Positions 48,223 through 57,928 of a stretch of DNA of 64,000 nucleotides are shown here, piece by piece. Source of the DNA: Chitinophaga niastensis (lineage in GTDB: Bacteria > Bacteroidota > Bacteroidia > Chitinophagales > Chitinophagaceae); the NCBI RefSeq assembly GCF_003014755.1, contig NZ_PYAW01000003.1, positions 620,001 through 684,000 of the forward strand, given 5' to 3'. Made by a program: the position numbers and the translations under genes. Below the pieces are notes generated by a model. It had not been told where the DNA came from and ran no database searches. It was given only the letters and a program-made list of their open reading frames with translations. Positions within the stretch are counted from its first letter, which is position 1. Each line of letters begins with the position of its first letter.

Positions 48223-49719
48223 TTAATTAGGCAATCTCTGACCACCCCGTTGCGGGTTTTGTATGATAGTTGGATTACGTAACAGTACTTCATTGGGAAT
48301 AGGTAATACATATTGCGGATCGCGGGCAGGAAGCTCATACACAGATGATGTATTCATTGTTCCTGCAAAAACGTGTTTAATAGCAGGCATGCCATATCTC
48401 CGGAGATCAAACCAACGGTGTCCGCCTTCTGCAAACAGTTCGCGTCTGCGTTCAGTACGACACATGGTTAGCAGGGAATCTGCCGGCTGAATTGTCCAGG
48501 GGGTAAAACTACTTTTATCGATCCGGTTGGCACGGAGCTGGTTAAGGCTCTTTAAAGCTTCCTGTGCCGCACTGGCATCGCCTTTTAATCTGTACTTTTG
48601 AATATATGCTTCTGCACGATTCAAATATACTTCTGCACTGCGCCAGCTGCATCCAAGTGCAGGCTTGCCTTGAAAAAGGTCGATGTTAAATTTCATCTGA
48701 CCGTAATCACAGGCATTAAATGGTTTTGCAAAATCTGGTATTATGGAAAAAAAGATAATATTGCGAAGATCACTTTCTTCGAAACAGTTGGCAAGATCAT
48801 GAGAAACATCGTAAGCAGTGCCGGTACCAGTAGGGGAAGTTTCCAGCGTAGTACCATAATGCCAGATGGTTTCAACATTTTTGGGTCCTATAATAGGCTT
48901 CTCTACAGGATCTCCATATCCTCCCCAGTTATTAAGGTTCATTAATTGCGGGTGATACATTAACACATAATCCGCCTGCGCAATGGCTTTATCCCATTGT
49001 TCCATATACAGGTACACCCTGCTGGCTAAAAAATGCGCCGCTATATGTGAAATGCGATATGATAGCTGATCAGGTTTGGTTTTATCCAAAAAATACATAG
49101 CACTGTCTAAATCCTTTGTAATCTGATCGTAGACTTCTTTTACGGTGTTCCTGGAAAGCATTTTTTCAGATAGATCGGCAGATAATCTTATTGGGATGCC
49201 AGGGCTTTTATCCGGTGTGGAGCTGACATCGTTATATGGTTTTGCATATAAATTAACAAGCATAAAATGATAAAATGCTCTTAACGTATAGGCTTCTCCT
49301 TTATAAATTTCTTTTTCGGTTGTTGAACCTTTTGAGTTATCTAAATATTGTAATGCTACGTTAGTGCCTAATATCAGCTGATAGTAGTTTTTCCATGAAT
49401 TAAAATTCTGTCCATCAGGGCTCCCGGCACTTTTGCACACATCAATAAAATCAGGTTGCCACTGAAAGGCGCCCGCATTGGAAGTTACATCCGACTGCTG
49501 ACCACTCAGCGGCTGCCCGTTGTAACATTGTATATCATCATCCATCAGGGTAATATACGGCTGCATTAAAGTAACACTGGGATATCCGGCTGTAAATAAT
49601 AATTGACCAAAATCTTTGGTTGTTTCCGGTATTACATCTGTTTGAGAACGTTCTGCTAAAAATTTTTTACATGAAAACATGCTCAAAGAAAGCAGGGTGA
49701 TTATTACTGTTTTTTTCAT
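48223..49719 (-). CDS. SusD/RagB-type outer-membrane lipoprotein
   Basis: 498 residues from MKKTVIITLLSLSMFSCKKF at 49719, where the lipobox Cys is followed by KKFLAERSQTDVIPETTKDF; a GTG at 49740 is an alternative start. Typical SusD elements are YKGEAYTLRAFYHFMLVNLY, AKPYNDVSSTPDKSPGIPIR, TVKEVYDQITKDLDSAMYFL, HIAAHFLASRVYLYMEQWDK, and the C-terminal CRTERRRELFAEGGHRWFDL followed by RRYGMPAIKH. It is the surface substrate-binding partner of the STN-SusC encoded 23 bp upstream. Confidence 0.95.
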   Translation of the reverse strand: MKKTVIITLLSLSMFSCKKFLAERSQTDVIPETTKDFGQLLFTAGYPSVTLMQPYITLMDDDIQCYNGQPLSGQQSDVTSNAGAFQWQPDFIDVCKSAGSPDGQNFNSWKNYYQLILGTNVALQYLDNSKGSTTEKEIYKGEAYTLRAFYHFMLVNLYAKPYNDVSSTPDKSPGIPIRLSADLSEKMLSRNTVKEVYDQITKDLDSAMYFLDKTKPDQLSYRISHIAAHFLASRVYLYMEQWDKAIAQADYVLMYHPQLMNLNNWGGYGDPVEKPIIGPKNVETIWHYGTTLETSPTGTGTAYDVSHDLANCFEESDLRNIIFFSIIPDFAKPFNACDYGQMKFNIDLFQGKPALGCSWRSAEVYLNRAEAYIQKYRLKGDASAAQEALKSLNQLRANRIDKSSFTPWTIQPADSLLTMCRTERRRELFAEGGHRWFDLRRYGMPAIKHVFAGTMNTSSVYELPARDPQYVLPIPNEVLLRNPTIIQNPQRGGQRLPN

Positions 49720-49742
49720 AATTACTTTTTTAGTTTCCACCT

Positions 49743-52700
49743 TTAAAAATCTACACGTAAACTCATGGCATATTGTCTGGTAATAGGGAGGGCAGTAGTA
49801 CCAACACCATCAATTTCCGGATCCTGACCTTTTAATTTTTTGCTGGTGATGGTAAACAGGTTATTGACAGATAAGCCTGCAGTCATGGATCTTACACCTG
49901 CTCTTTTACATAGCACGGGAGGAATTAAATAACTAAAATTCAGATAATTACATCTTACAAAACTGCTGTTTACTACCCTGAAATCAGACTGGTTATAGGC
50001 AACATATGGACTAACGCCAAGACCGGTGACTTGATTTTCTAGACCATAGGGAATCCATATTTTATCAGTAATCGGGCTAAGCTCTTTCACGACAGGGATA
50101 TTGGTGGTTGTTTCATCGCCAGGTTTACGCCAGCGATCTATCAGATCCTTGCTTACATTGGCCAACGGATTTGGCACGCCATTGTAATCATTTTTTACAA
50201 TCAGGCTATTTAAGCGCCTGCTGGCACCCACGCTGTAATAGAAATTAGCCGTAACGGATAAACTTTTGTACCTGAAACTGGAGGCGAAACTACCATGTAG
50301 CAAGGGTTGTGTTTGTCCTGAATAAACAAGGAACCGGGTAGGATCTAATGCACTTTTTTGATTGTCAAGGTTTTTAAAAGTTGGTATACCTGTGTTGTGA
50401 TTAAGACCATTATAAGCGTAGGAATAAAAACCACTTATAGGTTTACCGGGTGTTAAAGCGCCTCCGGTAAAATAAGAAGGATAAGCATTACTATATTCAT
50501 CTGCCGCCACCTGGTTGTAATTTTTACTGTTCTGGAAGGTGAAGGAAAGATTCGTATTTTTTCTACGGATGGCTTCAATAGTTAATGCTAATTCCCAACC
50601 CCGGTTTAAAACGGTACCGGCGTTTTTATACATGTCATTCATGCCATACTCAAATGGAATGATTCTATTCGTAATTAAGTCAACACTTTTTTTAGCATAA
50701 TAATCTACGCTCAGATTTACTCTTCTTTCAAAAAAGGAAATATCTGTACCTATATTCCATTGGTAAGTTTTTTCCCAGCGTAAATCGGGATAGGGTAAAC
50801 TTTTAATAGTGAGTGATGGCTCGCCGGTAACCTGATTAATGGCATCCGCGCCGGTATAGGAGGCAATCAGATTAGGTCCTACCGCATTTACAACATTCCC
50901 TTGTGTACCATAGGAGGCCCTGAATTGTAAACCACTTACCTGGCGGCTGTTTTGCAGCCAGGTTTCATTGCCGGCATTCCATTTGGCAGATAGACCATAG
51001 TTGGGTAAAAATTTTGAGTTTGAAAATTGTCCAAACCTGTTAGAACCATCTGTTCTGATGGTAGCACTTAATACATATTTGTTATTCAAACTATAGGCAG
51101 CGGTAGAAAAATACGATACTGTATTGGTAGTGGTATTGGTAATATTGTGCTGACTGTAGTAATGTCTGCTTAAATCGTTTGCGTAGAAGCTTTGTCCGCG
51201 ATCCGGGTAATAACCGGGTTCGGTAGAGCTGACACCTTTACTTTGTGCGGAAGATATTTCATTACCTGCTGTAAAATTAAACAGATCGCGTTCTTTGAAA
51301 AAGGAAGTATTATATTCTACCATATTACGGGTGCTGACAGTCACCGCATTTTGATTGATGAGTGTAGCCAGGCCGCCATTAGCCATCTGGGAAATATTTT
51401 TCATTTTATCTGTAGGTACCACACCATAATTCCAGCCGCGTTGTATGCCAATAAAATAGCTCTGCTCATAGGCGGCTGTCATGGCATCAGAAGCATCCGT
51501 GATGGCATTGGTGGTATTATGAAAAATCCATCCACTCGCTATTTTATAGGTTAATGAAATATTAGCCATAGCAGATCTTGTACTGGCAGAATTTTCTGTT
51601 TGTGCGAGCTCATTTAACATATTAAATGTTAATGGTGCAGGCAGTGGTTTGATAATATTGATGCCAGAAGCTTTTACCGGGTAAAAGTCGTCCTTATCAA
51701 TAATACGGGCTGTTTGCAGAGCATAACTTAATGGGTTAACAGTAGAATAGTATCCCTGTGATTTATTATAATTTCCCATTAACTGTACATCTACACTTAA
51801 TTTTTTTCCTAATTCAGAATGTATACTTATATCGGCAGTATATCTTTTAAGGCCATCCAGTTTGGCTGCGCCTTTTCTGTCGGCATAACTTAACGAGGCA
51901 TAATAAGTTGTTTTGCCAGCACCACCGCTCAAACTAATGGCATGGGTCATACTCATGGCATTTCTGAAAAGGAGTTTGAACCAGTCCTGGTTACGGGTTT
52001 CCAGCTTACTTACACCTGTTTTGAACTGATCTTCCGTTATTTCTCTTGCATGTAAACTTTGCAATAATCCTTCGTAAGAAACCCTTTCTGTAAAACCATT
52101 ATCATTTCTGTAAATAGTTCCATCCTCTGCTAATTGCCTCGAAAGCGCTACGCGTTCTTTCGAATTCATCAGGTTTAAATTATTATAAGAGGGCCGTGCC
52201 TCAAAAGAAAGATCAGTATTATAAGATACCTGCATAGGGCCAGCCTTCCCTTTTTTGGTAGTTACCATAATAACCCCATTTGCTGCACGTACACCATAGA
52301 TAGCAGTTGCAGCAGCATCTTTCAGAAAGGTGATACTTTCTACATCATAAGGATTAAGCCCACTGACAGCATTGCCAATAAGTGCGTAGTTACCATTCTG
52401 TGCATCGCTCACAACATTGTTTAACAGCGTGGAGGAAAGATCAACAGGATCCGGGCGTACCACTCCATCTATTACCCATAAAGGAGACGCATTACCCACA
52501 AACGTAGAAGTACCCCGCATACGGATGGTAGGCTTGGCATTAACACCACCGGAATTATTGATGATCATCAGTCCGGGTACTTTGCCCTGTAACATTTTGT
52601 CTACTGAAGATGCTCCCGGCTGCAGGATCTCTGCTGCAGTGAGTTTAAACACTGCAGCAGTAGACATGCGTGCATCAATTTTCTGATAGCCGTTTACCAC

Positions 52701-53330
52701 CACTTCCTGGATAACCTGGGCCGCCGTATCCATTTTGATACTCAGTAAGGTCACTTTCTTAGCTGTTACATAAACCGTTTTCATCCCTACCAAAGAAACC
52801 CGCAATTGCTCCTTTTCTTTTACTACTAATGAAAACATACCATCTGCCAATGTAACAGTGCCTTCTTTTGAACTAAGCGCTTGTACTGTAGCTCCCTCCA
52901 ATGGCTCATCATTAGCAGACCTCACCTGTCCGGTTACAACAATCGACAAATCGTCACTGGTATTGGGTTGGGGCTTATCCGGATAAATAACGATTCCTCC
53001 CATATCAACACTAAACTGTAGTTTGGTATTGGCTAATATCAATTTCAACAGCTCTTCTAAAGTGCCCTGCTTTAAACTTACAGTGACCGCAGGCTGGCGG
53101 CGAATCAGATCAGTATTATACGTAAAACGAACATTGGTAAGTGAACGAATTTCTTTTAATACAGTTGTCAATGGCAATTTACTTGCCTGGTAAGAAACCT
53201 TTTTGTCCAATACAGATGGCTCCTGCGCCACCACTATATTTGATACAAGTAAAAGTGACAATAACAGTAAGCGCATGGCATAGCCCTGCATGACCCTCTT
53301 GACGGAAGGCAAGCCCAACGATCTTTTCAT
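49743..53330 (-). CDS. SusC/RagA-type TonB-linked transporter with STN signalling domain
   Basis: 1195 residues. After a signal peptide ending near VVAQ (36), an STN domain (about 45-115: VSYQASKLPLTTVLKEIRSL, TVSLKQGTLEELLKLILANT) is present, so the transporter can signal through FecR. Then come the carboxypeptidase-regulatory-like domain (VVTGQVRSANDEPLEGATVQ), the plug with QEVVVNGYQKIDARMSTAAV and KDAAATAIYGVRAANGVIMV, and the barrel ending TRQYAMSLRVDF. It imports a ligand and, when loaded, should signal through FecR (53474) to the sigma factor (54701). This is the standard FecIR-SusC arrangement; the ligand is unknown, but the peptidases in the locus suggest peptides. Confidence 0.96.
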   Translation of the reverse strand: MKRSLGLPSVKRVMQGYAMRLLLLSLLLVSNIVVAQEPSVLDKKVSYQASKLPLTTVLKEIRSLTNVRFTYNTDLIRRQPAVTVSLKQGTLEELLKLILANTKLQFSVDMGGIVIYPDKPQPNTSDDLSIVVTGQVRSANDEPLEGATVQALSSKEGTVTLADGMFSLVVKEKEQLRVSLVGMKTVYVTAKKVTLLSIKMDTAAQVIQEVVVNGYQKIDARMSTAAVFKLTAAEILQPGASSVDKMLQGKVPGLMIINNSGGVNAKPTIRMRGTSTFVGNASPLWVIDGVVRPDPVDLSSTLLNNVVSDAQNGNYALIGNAVSGLNPYDVESITFLKDAAATAIYGVRAANGVIMVTTKKGKAGPMQVSYNTDLSFEARPSYNNLNLMNSKERVALSRQLAEDGTIYRNDNGFTERVSYEGLLQSLHAREITEDQFKTGVSKLETRNQDWFKLLFRNAMSMTHAISLSGGAGKTTYYASLSYADRKGAAKLDGLKRYTADISIHSELGKKLSVDVQLMGNYNKSQGYYSTVNPLSYALQTARIIDKDDFYPVKASGINIIKPLPAPLTFNMLNELAQTENSASTRSAMANISLTYKIASGWIFHNTTNAITDASDAMTAAYEQSYFIGIQRGWNYGVVPTDKMKNISQMANGGLATLINQNAVTVSTRNMVEYNTSFFKERDLFNFTAGNEISSAQSKGVSSTEPGYYPDRGQSFYANDLSRHYYSQHNITNTTTNTVSYFSTAAYSLNNKYVLSATIRTDGSNRFGQFSNSKFLPNYGLSAKWNAGNETWLQNSRQVSGLQFRASYGTQGNVVNAVGPNLIASYTGADAINQVTGEPSLTIKSLPYPDLRWEKTYQWNIGTDISFFERRVNLSVDYYAKKSVDLITNRIIPFEYGMNDMYKNAGTVLNRGWELALTIEAIRRKNTNLSFTFQNSKNYNQVAADEYSNAYPSYFTGGALTPGKPISGFYSYAYNGLNHNTGIPTFKNLDNQKSALDPTRFLVYSGQTQPLLHGSFASSFRYKSLSVTANFYYSVGASRRLNSLIVKNDYNGVPNPLANVSKDLIDRWRKPGDETTTNIPVVKELSPITDKIWIPYGLENQVTGLGVSPYVAYNQSDFRVVNSSFVRCNYLNFSYLIPPVLCKRAGVRSMTAGLSVNNLFTITSKKLKGQDPEIDGVGTTALPITRQYAMSLRVDF

Positions 53331-53473
53331 TTTGGTTCGATATTAAAGTTAAAGCGGCAACCGGCACATGATAACCGGCTAAATACAATTGGTGAGATAT
53401 GATGCGTGAGGACTACGCTATCTCTATTTTCTACATACTAATTACGAATGTTGTTCTCCTGATCCTTTTAATT

Positions 53474-54649
53474 TTATTGATTACTTACATATACAGTTCT
53501 CCCCTGTACCCTAAATTTTATATTGCCAATAGTTCTGCTGATTTGGTTGAGTACTTCCTGCAACGTAGCAGGTTTACGCATATCCAACGTAAAAGTTAAT
53601 TTTTCAAGTGCTGTATTTTCGAATTGAAAATCATAGTCAAATCCGCGGCCAAGGCTATTTGCAATGTCTGCTAATGTGGCATCGTCAAAATAAAGGTAAC
53701 CATCTTTCCAGGCTGTAAATGCCCTGGTATCTACCTGCCGTTTATTTAAAGATCCACTATTGTTGCTGTAATTGGCCTGTTCACCGGGCGATAACATAAC
53801 CGTTTCAGTAGCAGCGGTAGCAATCACTTTTCCACTGGTTAAAGTGGTTTGTATAACAGTATTATAGGTATTTACATTAAAACTTGTGCCTAAAACCTTT
53901 ACCTGCATATTGTTGGTATGAACAATAAATGGTTTTTGCGGATTGGCTGCCACATCAAAAAAGGCTTCTCCTTCTACGGATACTTCACGGGTATCGTTAT
54001 TAAATGCAGCCGGATAAATTAATTTAGATGCTGCATTTACCCATATGCCGGTACCATCTGCCAGCGTCACCTTAATTTGGTTTCCTTTTGGTACCACCAG
54101 CGTATCCATAGCTGATATGCCCGCCTGGCCATTGTTAGCCTCGTAAACAATACTAATACTGGTTACCTGGATTTGTATACCTAAACTATCCCGTAACAAC
54201 TGAGATTCGTCAGTTGGCGTTACCTTTTTACCATTTGAAAGTAATAACTGTACATGGTTTGAAGGCTTTAAATCAGCTTTCGCCATTAGTACCACTGGTT
54301 GCTTTATTGCCTTCCGATGCTGTTTCGACATCCATACACCCGCTGTAATAACGATTACAGCAGCTGCCGCAGCAGCAGATATTTTATAGAATGATTTCCA
54401 CCAGGTAACTTTAACCACCGTCGCTCCCTGCCGGTCACTACGCGCAGTGTCAAAGCGCTGCCAGCCCTTATCAGCAGAAAATTTCCCCTCTACTCCACCT
54501 TCTTTCAAACGCACACTCATCTCCTTAGCAGCCAGCAACATCGCTTCCTCGTCTTTATTCAAAGGCCCGGCGGTTCCGTCGGAGAGGTCTTTTCCCTCCA
54601 AAGGTGTTAATAACTTGTCCCAATCTATTTCATTACCTGGTTTATTCAT
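53474..54649 (-). CDS. FecR-type anti-sigma factor with DUF4974
   Basis: 391 residues. The cytoplasmic N-terminus (1-87) is helical (LNKDEEAMLLAAKEMSVRLK). One membrane helix is ISAAAAAAVIVITAGVWMS near 91-109. The FecR domain (about 185-285) has VPKGNQIKVTLADGTGIWVN, AASKLIYPAAFNNDTREVSV and GEAFFDVAANPQKPFIVHTN. The C-terminal DUF4974 has GYLYFDDATLADIANSLGRG and KLTFTLDMRKPATLQEVLNQ. It senses the STN domain of the transporter in the periplasm and releases the sigma factor. It starts 12 bp downstream of promoter copy A and is followed by the transporter gene after 143 bp. Confidence 0.96.
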   Translation of the reverse strand: MNKPGNEIDWDKLLTPLEGKDLSDGTAGPLNKDEEAMLLAAKEMSVRLKEGGVEGKFSADKGWQRFDTARSDRQGATVVKVTWWKSFYKISAAAAAAVIVITAGVWMSKQHRKAIKQPVVLMAKADLKPSNHVQLLLSNGKKVTPTDESQLLRDSLGIQIQVTSISIVYEANNGQAGISAMDTLVVPKGNQIKVTLADGTGIWVNAASKLIYPAAFNNDTREVSVEGEAFFDVAANPQKPFIVHTNNMQVKVLGTSFNVNTYNTVIQTTLTSGKVIATAATETVMLSPGEQANYSNNSGSLNKRQVDTRAFTAWKDGYLYFDDATLADIANSLGRGFDYDFQFENTALEKLTFTLDMRKPATLQEVLNQISRTIGNIKFRVQGRTVYVSNQ

Positions 54650-54660
54650 ATAATCTACAT

Positions 54661-54691
54661 TATAGGCGACAATGTTTAAAAAAAGGGTGAA
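54661..54691 (-). promoter_or_regulatory. Candidate ECF promoter, copy A (FecR)
   Basis: On the minus strand TTCACCC (54685-54691), 14 T/A-rich bases, then GTCGCCTATA (54661-54670). It lies 11 bp before the FecR start codon. GTC in the second element recalls the -10 GTC/CGTC of ECF promoters. Confidence 0.65.
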
Positions 54692-54700
54692 GGCAGGTAT

Positions 54701-55249
54701 CTATTTTGATAAAAAAAATATTATCGAAATAAATTTTATCATCCATTCACATTCTTTTCTCAGGTATTGATAAGCTAATTTGATTTGTGTTTTAACTGTA
54801 TTTACAGAAATATTCAATTGGGTGGCAATATCTTTATACTTTAACCCGTCGCGGTTACTCAATAAAAATATCCGCTGCCGCTGGATTGGTAAACGCCCAA
54901 TAGCCGCCCATAGGGCAGCATTTCGCGTTTCTTCCTGTTCATAATCTTCGTTGGGTAACTGAGCTGCTGTGCTTTCTATTAAAGAAGGTTCCTCAAAAAT
55001 AATTTTATTTGATATTTTCAAGTAGCTCAAAGAAGCATTCCTTATGGCACGGGTGGCATAGCTCTTGAAATTTTGCGTGATTTGAATCGTAGACCGCTTA
55101 TTCCAGCAATAAAGAAAAAAGTCCTGCACTATGTCTTCAGCGGTATCTTCGTCTTCTACTACATAGTACGCGGTAGCACATAAAAAAGTATAGTGAAGCC
55201 GGAATAGTTCTTCAAATGAAGACGGCTCACTTGAATTTGGTTGATACAT
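54701..55249 (-). CDS. FecI-type ECF sigma factor
   Basis: 182 residues from MYQPNSSEPSSFEELFRLHY at 55249; upstream in-frame Mets would add a non-conserved 47 residues. Region 2 is FEELFRLHYTFLCATAYYVV, DEDTAEDIVQDFFLYCWNKR and FKSYATRAIRNASLSYLK. Region 4 is GRLPIQRQRIFLLSNRDGLK and YKDIATQLNISVNTVKTQIK. It sits directly before FecR and the STN-SusC gene and is the likely reader of the TTCACCC-N14-RTCGCC motif. Its own upstream region lacks that motif, so it may be transcribed by the housekeeping sigma or from farther upstream. Confidence 0.95.
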   Translation of the reverse strand: MYQPNSSEPSSFEELFRLHYTFLCATAYYVVEDEDTAEDIVQDFFLYCWNKRSTIQITQNFKSYATRAIRNASLSYLKISNKIIFEEPSLIESTAAQLPNEDYEQEETRNAALWAAIGRLPIQRQRIFLLSNRDGLKYKDIATQLNISVNTVKTQIKLAYQYLRKECEWMIKFISIIFFLSK

Positions 55250-55423
55250 AGCCCTTTTGCGCCTCCATAATTTTGCAGCACAAAATAGAATAAAATTTGA
55301 ATTAATGCACGCAGTTTCAATATAATAGTTCAAAGGATTGCTAAGATGGCAGATACCGTAAGTCAATTTCATACGTTGAACAGCCACCATAACAATCCTT
55401 TTTGCCTTTATCTATACCCTTTC

Positions 55424-57487
55424 TTATTTATTCATCATGTCATTTATTATAGCTGCTGTTTGCGCAAGGTAAACGTCTGCCGAAAGTATTTTGATCCATT
55501 CCTGGTACCGGGTAATCTTATCTGGGGCCTGGTTTTCCCGGGCAGTACCATGCATTTTAAGCTGTTTGTCTGCCGGCAGTTTTAAAGCAGCATCTAAACT
55601 ATTGTTGCGCGACTGCACTTCATATAACTGTTTTTTAAATGTTTTTACATTCAAACTAAGCGGTTGGTCTTCGTTCTCCTTCAGCCATTTAACATCTTGC
55701 TGGATATGATCAAACGTCCTGTCATGGCTTACCTTCCCCTTCTCTGCAGCAATAATGGCCGGTAAAGTTTTGGCTGCAGGTGAGTTAATAAAATAGGCAC
55801 TTTCAATGGTATCGCAGGAAAGCGCGGTACCATTATCTATTTCTTTGATTTTAAGATATTCCATTTTACCGGGAAAAATCACATCCGGGGTTACTCCTTT
55901 CAGCTGTGTAGTAGTACCATTAACCCGGTAGAACTTTTTAATGGTAAGTGTTAAAGTGCCATAACTGATATCGGGAATACCTTTTGATTTATCGCCTAAT
56001 TTACCCATTGGTATCGCCATTTGCATGGTACCTTTGCCATATGAAGGACTACCAACAATAATTCCACGTTTATAATCCTGTATAGCAGCAGCAAATATTT
56101 CGGAGGCTGAGGCACTTCCTTCATCAACCATAACTGTCAGCGGGCCGTCATATAAGGTCTGGTCTCCGTTCTCAATATCATAACGTTCTGTTTTTTCGCT
56201 GCTCTTTGCTAATACTGCGGGGCCGGATTTAATAAAAAAACCGATCATTTTCACTACCTCATCCAGGGAACCACCGGGGTTGCCTCTGAGATCCAGGATA
56301 ATGCCGCTCACATCTTCCGCCTTTAATTTCAATACTTCTCTTGCAACGTCAGCAGCACATTGCGCCCCATCTATTCTCTTAAAATCTCTATAAAACTCTT
56401 TTAAAGAGATATAACCTATTTTCTTATTTTCCTCATCAATAACCGCGCTTTTAGCCGCATTTTCATCTTCAATCACTTCACCACGTGCAACAGTTACTTC
56501 TTTTTCTACACCGGTAGCTTTTCTCACCAGTAATTTTAAAGTAGTTTCTTTTTCCCCCCTGATCATTTTAGATACATCTACAATACTCATCCCGCTCACA
56601 CTTACCATTTTGCCGCTACCATCGCTTAATTGCAGCAAATTATCATTAGCATGCAGTAAACCACTTATATCTGCCGTTCCGCCAGGCAATACCCTTTTGA
56701 TGATAATATCACCCTCTTTGGATATTAATTCCAAACCCAATCCATAATAACGATGTGCCATCATAGCATCCCGCGTTCTTGCATCTGCGGGCGCAAAATA
56801 AGAAGTGTGCGGGTCCATTTCAAATGTAACCGTATTAACATACGCACTAAATCTTTCGTCGGCAGCATTGTTAGCTAACAGGTTTTTGAACATGCCGTCC
56901 ATCCATATTTCTATTTTTTCCCTTGCCTCTTTTTCTGCAACGGCATCACTTTTTTTATTATCAGCAGTTTGTATTTCGATCATTTTCTGTAATACAGAAT
57001 GCATAATGCTTTTGCGCCATACTTCTTTCCGTTCTGCTTCATTTGCAGGAAAATCAGCATTGCCACGGCTTGCAGCTACTGTTTCATGGCCGCTAAAATC
57101 TAATGGCTTCGATAATATATTTTTATACAAAACAGTCACCTCGTTCAATCGTTGCATGGAGAGTGCGAAAATTGTATTGAAAAATTCAAGCGAAGGCGCT
57201 TGCAATTCATCATCAATAGTTGTTTCGTATTTGCGTAAATTTTCGATATCCGTTTTTAAAAAGAGATTTTTATTACCATCGAGTACGAGCAGGTATTTTT
57301 TCCAGATAGCCCTGGAAAAGTCATCGTCTATTGCTTTTGGTGCATAATGCTCTTTTTTAATACGATTTATCACCAGGCGTATCACATTTTTACGGATCAT
57401 TTCTACATCTTCTCTCTCTTTATTAATAAAAGAAGATAAGCTGATCGCAAGAAAGAGCAGGAAGAGCCAATATTTAGCAGTTGTCAT
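55424..57487 (-). CDS. Carboxy-terminal processing peptidase (S41, Prc/Tsp-like)
   Basis: 687 residues. A signal-anchor start (YWLFLLFLAISLSSFI) is followed by an N-terminal helical region, a PDZ domain near 235-330 (YYGLGLELISKEGDIIIKRV, LPGGTADISGLLHANDNLLQ) and the S41 catalytic core: IIDLRGNPGGSL-like ILDLRGNPGGSLDEVVKM, VMVDEGSASASEIFAAAIQD with the catalytic Ser as the middle Ser of SASAS, and YKRGIIVGSPSYGKGTMQMA with the Lys of the Ser-Lys dyad. A C-terminal helical domain (DUF3340-like) follows. It cuts unfolded or tagged periplasmic proteins from the C-terminus. Promoter copy C lies upstream. It is 174 bp before the sigma gene and could feed peptides or act in FecR processing. Confidence 0.93.
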   Translation of the reverse strand: MTTAKYWLFLLFLAISLSSFINKEREDVEMIRKNVIRLVINRIKKEHYAPKAIDDDFSRAIWKKYLLVLDGNKNLFLKTDIENLRKYETTIDDELQAPSLEFFNTIFALSMQRLNEVTVLYKNILSKPLDFSGHETVAASRGNADFPANEAERKEVWRKSIMHSVLQKMIEIQTADNKKSDAVAEKEAREKIEIWMDGMFKNLLANNAADERFSAYVNTVTFEMDPHTSYFAPADARTRDAMMAHRYYGLGLELISKEGDIIIKRVLPGGTADISGLLHANDNLLQLSDGSGKMVSVSGMSIVDVSKMIRGEKETTLKLLVRKATGVEKEVTVARGEVIEDENAAKSAVIDEENKKIGYISLKEFYRDFKRIDGAQCAADVAREVLKLKAEDVSGIILDLRGNPGGSLDEVVKMIGFFIKSGPAVLAKSSEKTERYDIENGDQTLYDGPLTVMVDEGSASASEIFAAAIQDYKRGIIVGSPSYGKGTMQMAIPMGKLGDKSKGIPDISYGTLTLTIKKFYRVNGTTTQLKGVTPDVIFPGKMEYLKIKEIDNGTALSCDTIESAYFINSPAAKTLPAIIAAEKGKVSHDRTFDHIQQDVKWLKENEDQPLSLNVKTFKKQLYEVQSRNNSLDAALKLPADKQLKMHGTARENQAPDKITRYQEWIKILSADVYLAQTAAIINDMMNK

Positions 57488-57928
57488 ATCACAATAATTA
57501 CGTTTTTGTAAATATTACCAGCCGGCTGGTAATTACCCGTAAATAAGTAAGGCGATCAAATCACTAAAAAGGGTGAAGCGGGGTTTTATTTTTATTTGCT
57601 ACCTGTTGTTTGCCAGTATAATTTTTCCGCCAATAATAATCTATAGACACAAAAAAATGCATCAATCGGAGATAGTACAAGGAGCAGCGGAAAAACATTT
57701 ATATCCCTTCCAAAACATTCCCCTCTGCACCATATTGGGGAAAATGAATGTAATTAAGTATTTTACTGATATTTAGCGGCCAATGACTAAACCCTATGGC
57801 ATTTTGATAGTCTATATAGCCATTTTGCCCGCCCCATCCGTGGGGCATGTCCGAATTTATTTTTGAAAGCCAGTTAATTTAAAATGCAAAAAGTGGATAA
57901 AAGTGTTTTTCTGACTAAAGTAAAGTCC
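57488..57928. other. Divergent control region between the S41 peptidase and MscS genes
   Basis: No gene is visible in these 440 bp. It contains promoter copy C (57548-57577) and the inverted repeat TTACCAGCCGGCTGGTAA near 57515-57532, an 18-bp perfect palindrome lying between promoter copy C and the peptidase start; it may be an operator or mRNA hairpin. Confidence 0.55.
57548..57577 (-). promoter_or_regulatory. Candidate ECF promoter, copy C (S41 peptidase)
   Basis: On the minus strand TTCACCC (57571-57577), 14 bases, then ATCGCCTTAC. The spacing equals copies A and B and one base of the second element differs. The leader to the ATG at 57487 is about 50 bases and contains the palindrome at 57515-57532. 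Confidence 0.6.

Noticed and set aside
53331..53345. A sixth copy of the tRNA-like repeat
   Set aside because: TTTGGTTCGATATTA matches copies 4 and 5 over 15 bases, but the CCAGTTCTGGGCAC half and the terminator are absent and it lies next to the SusC start codon; probably chance.
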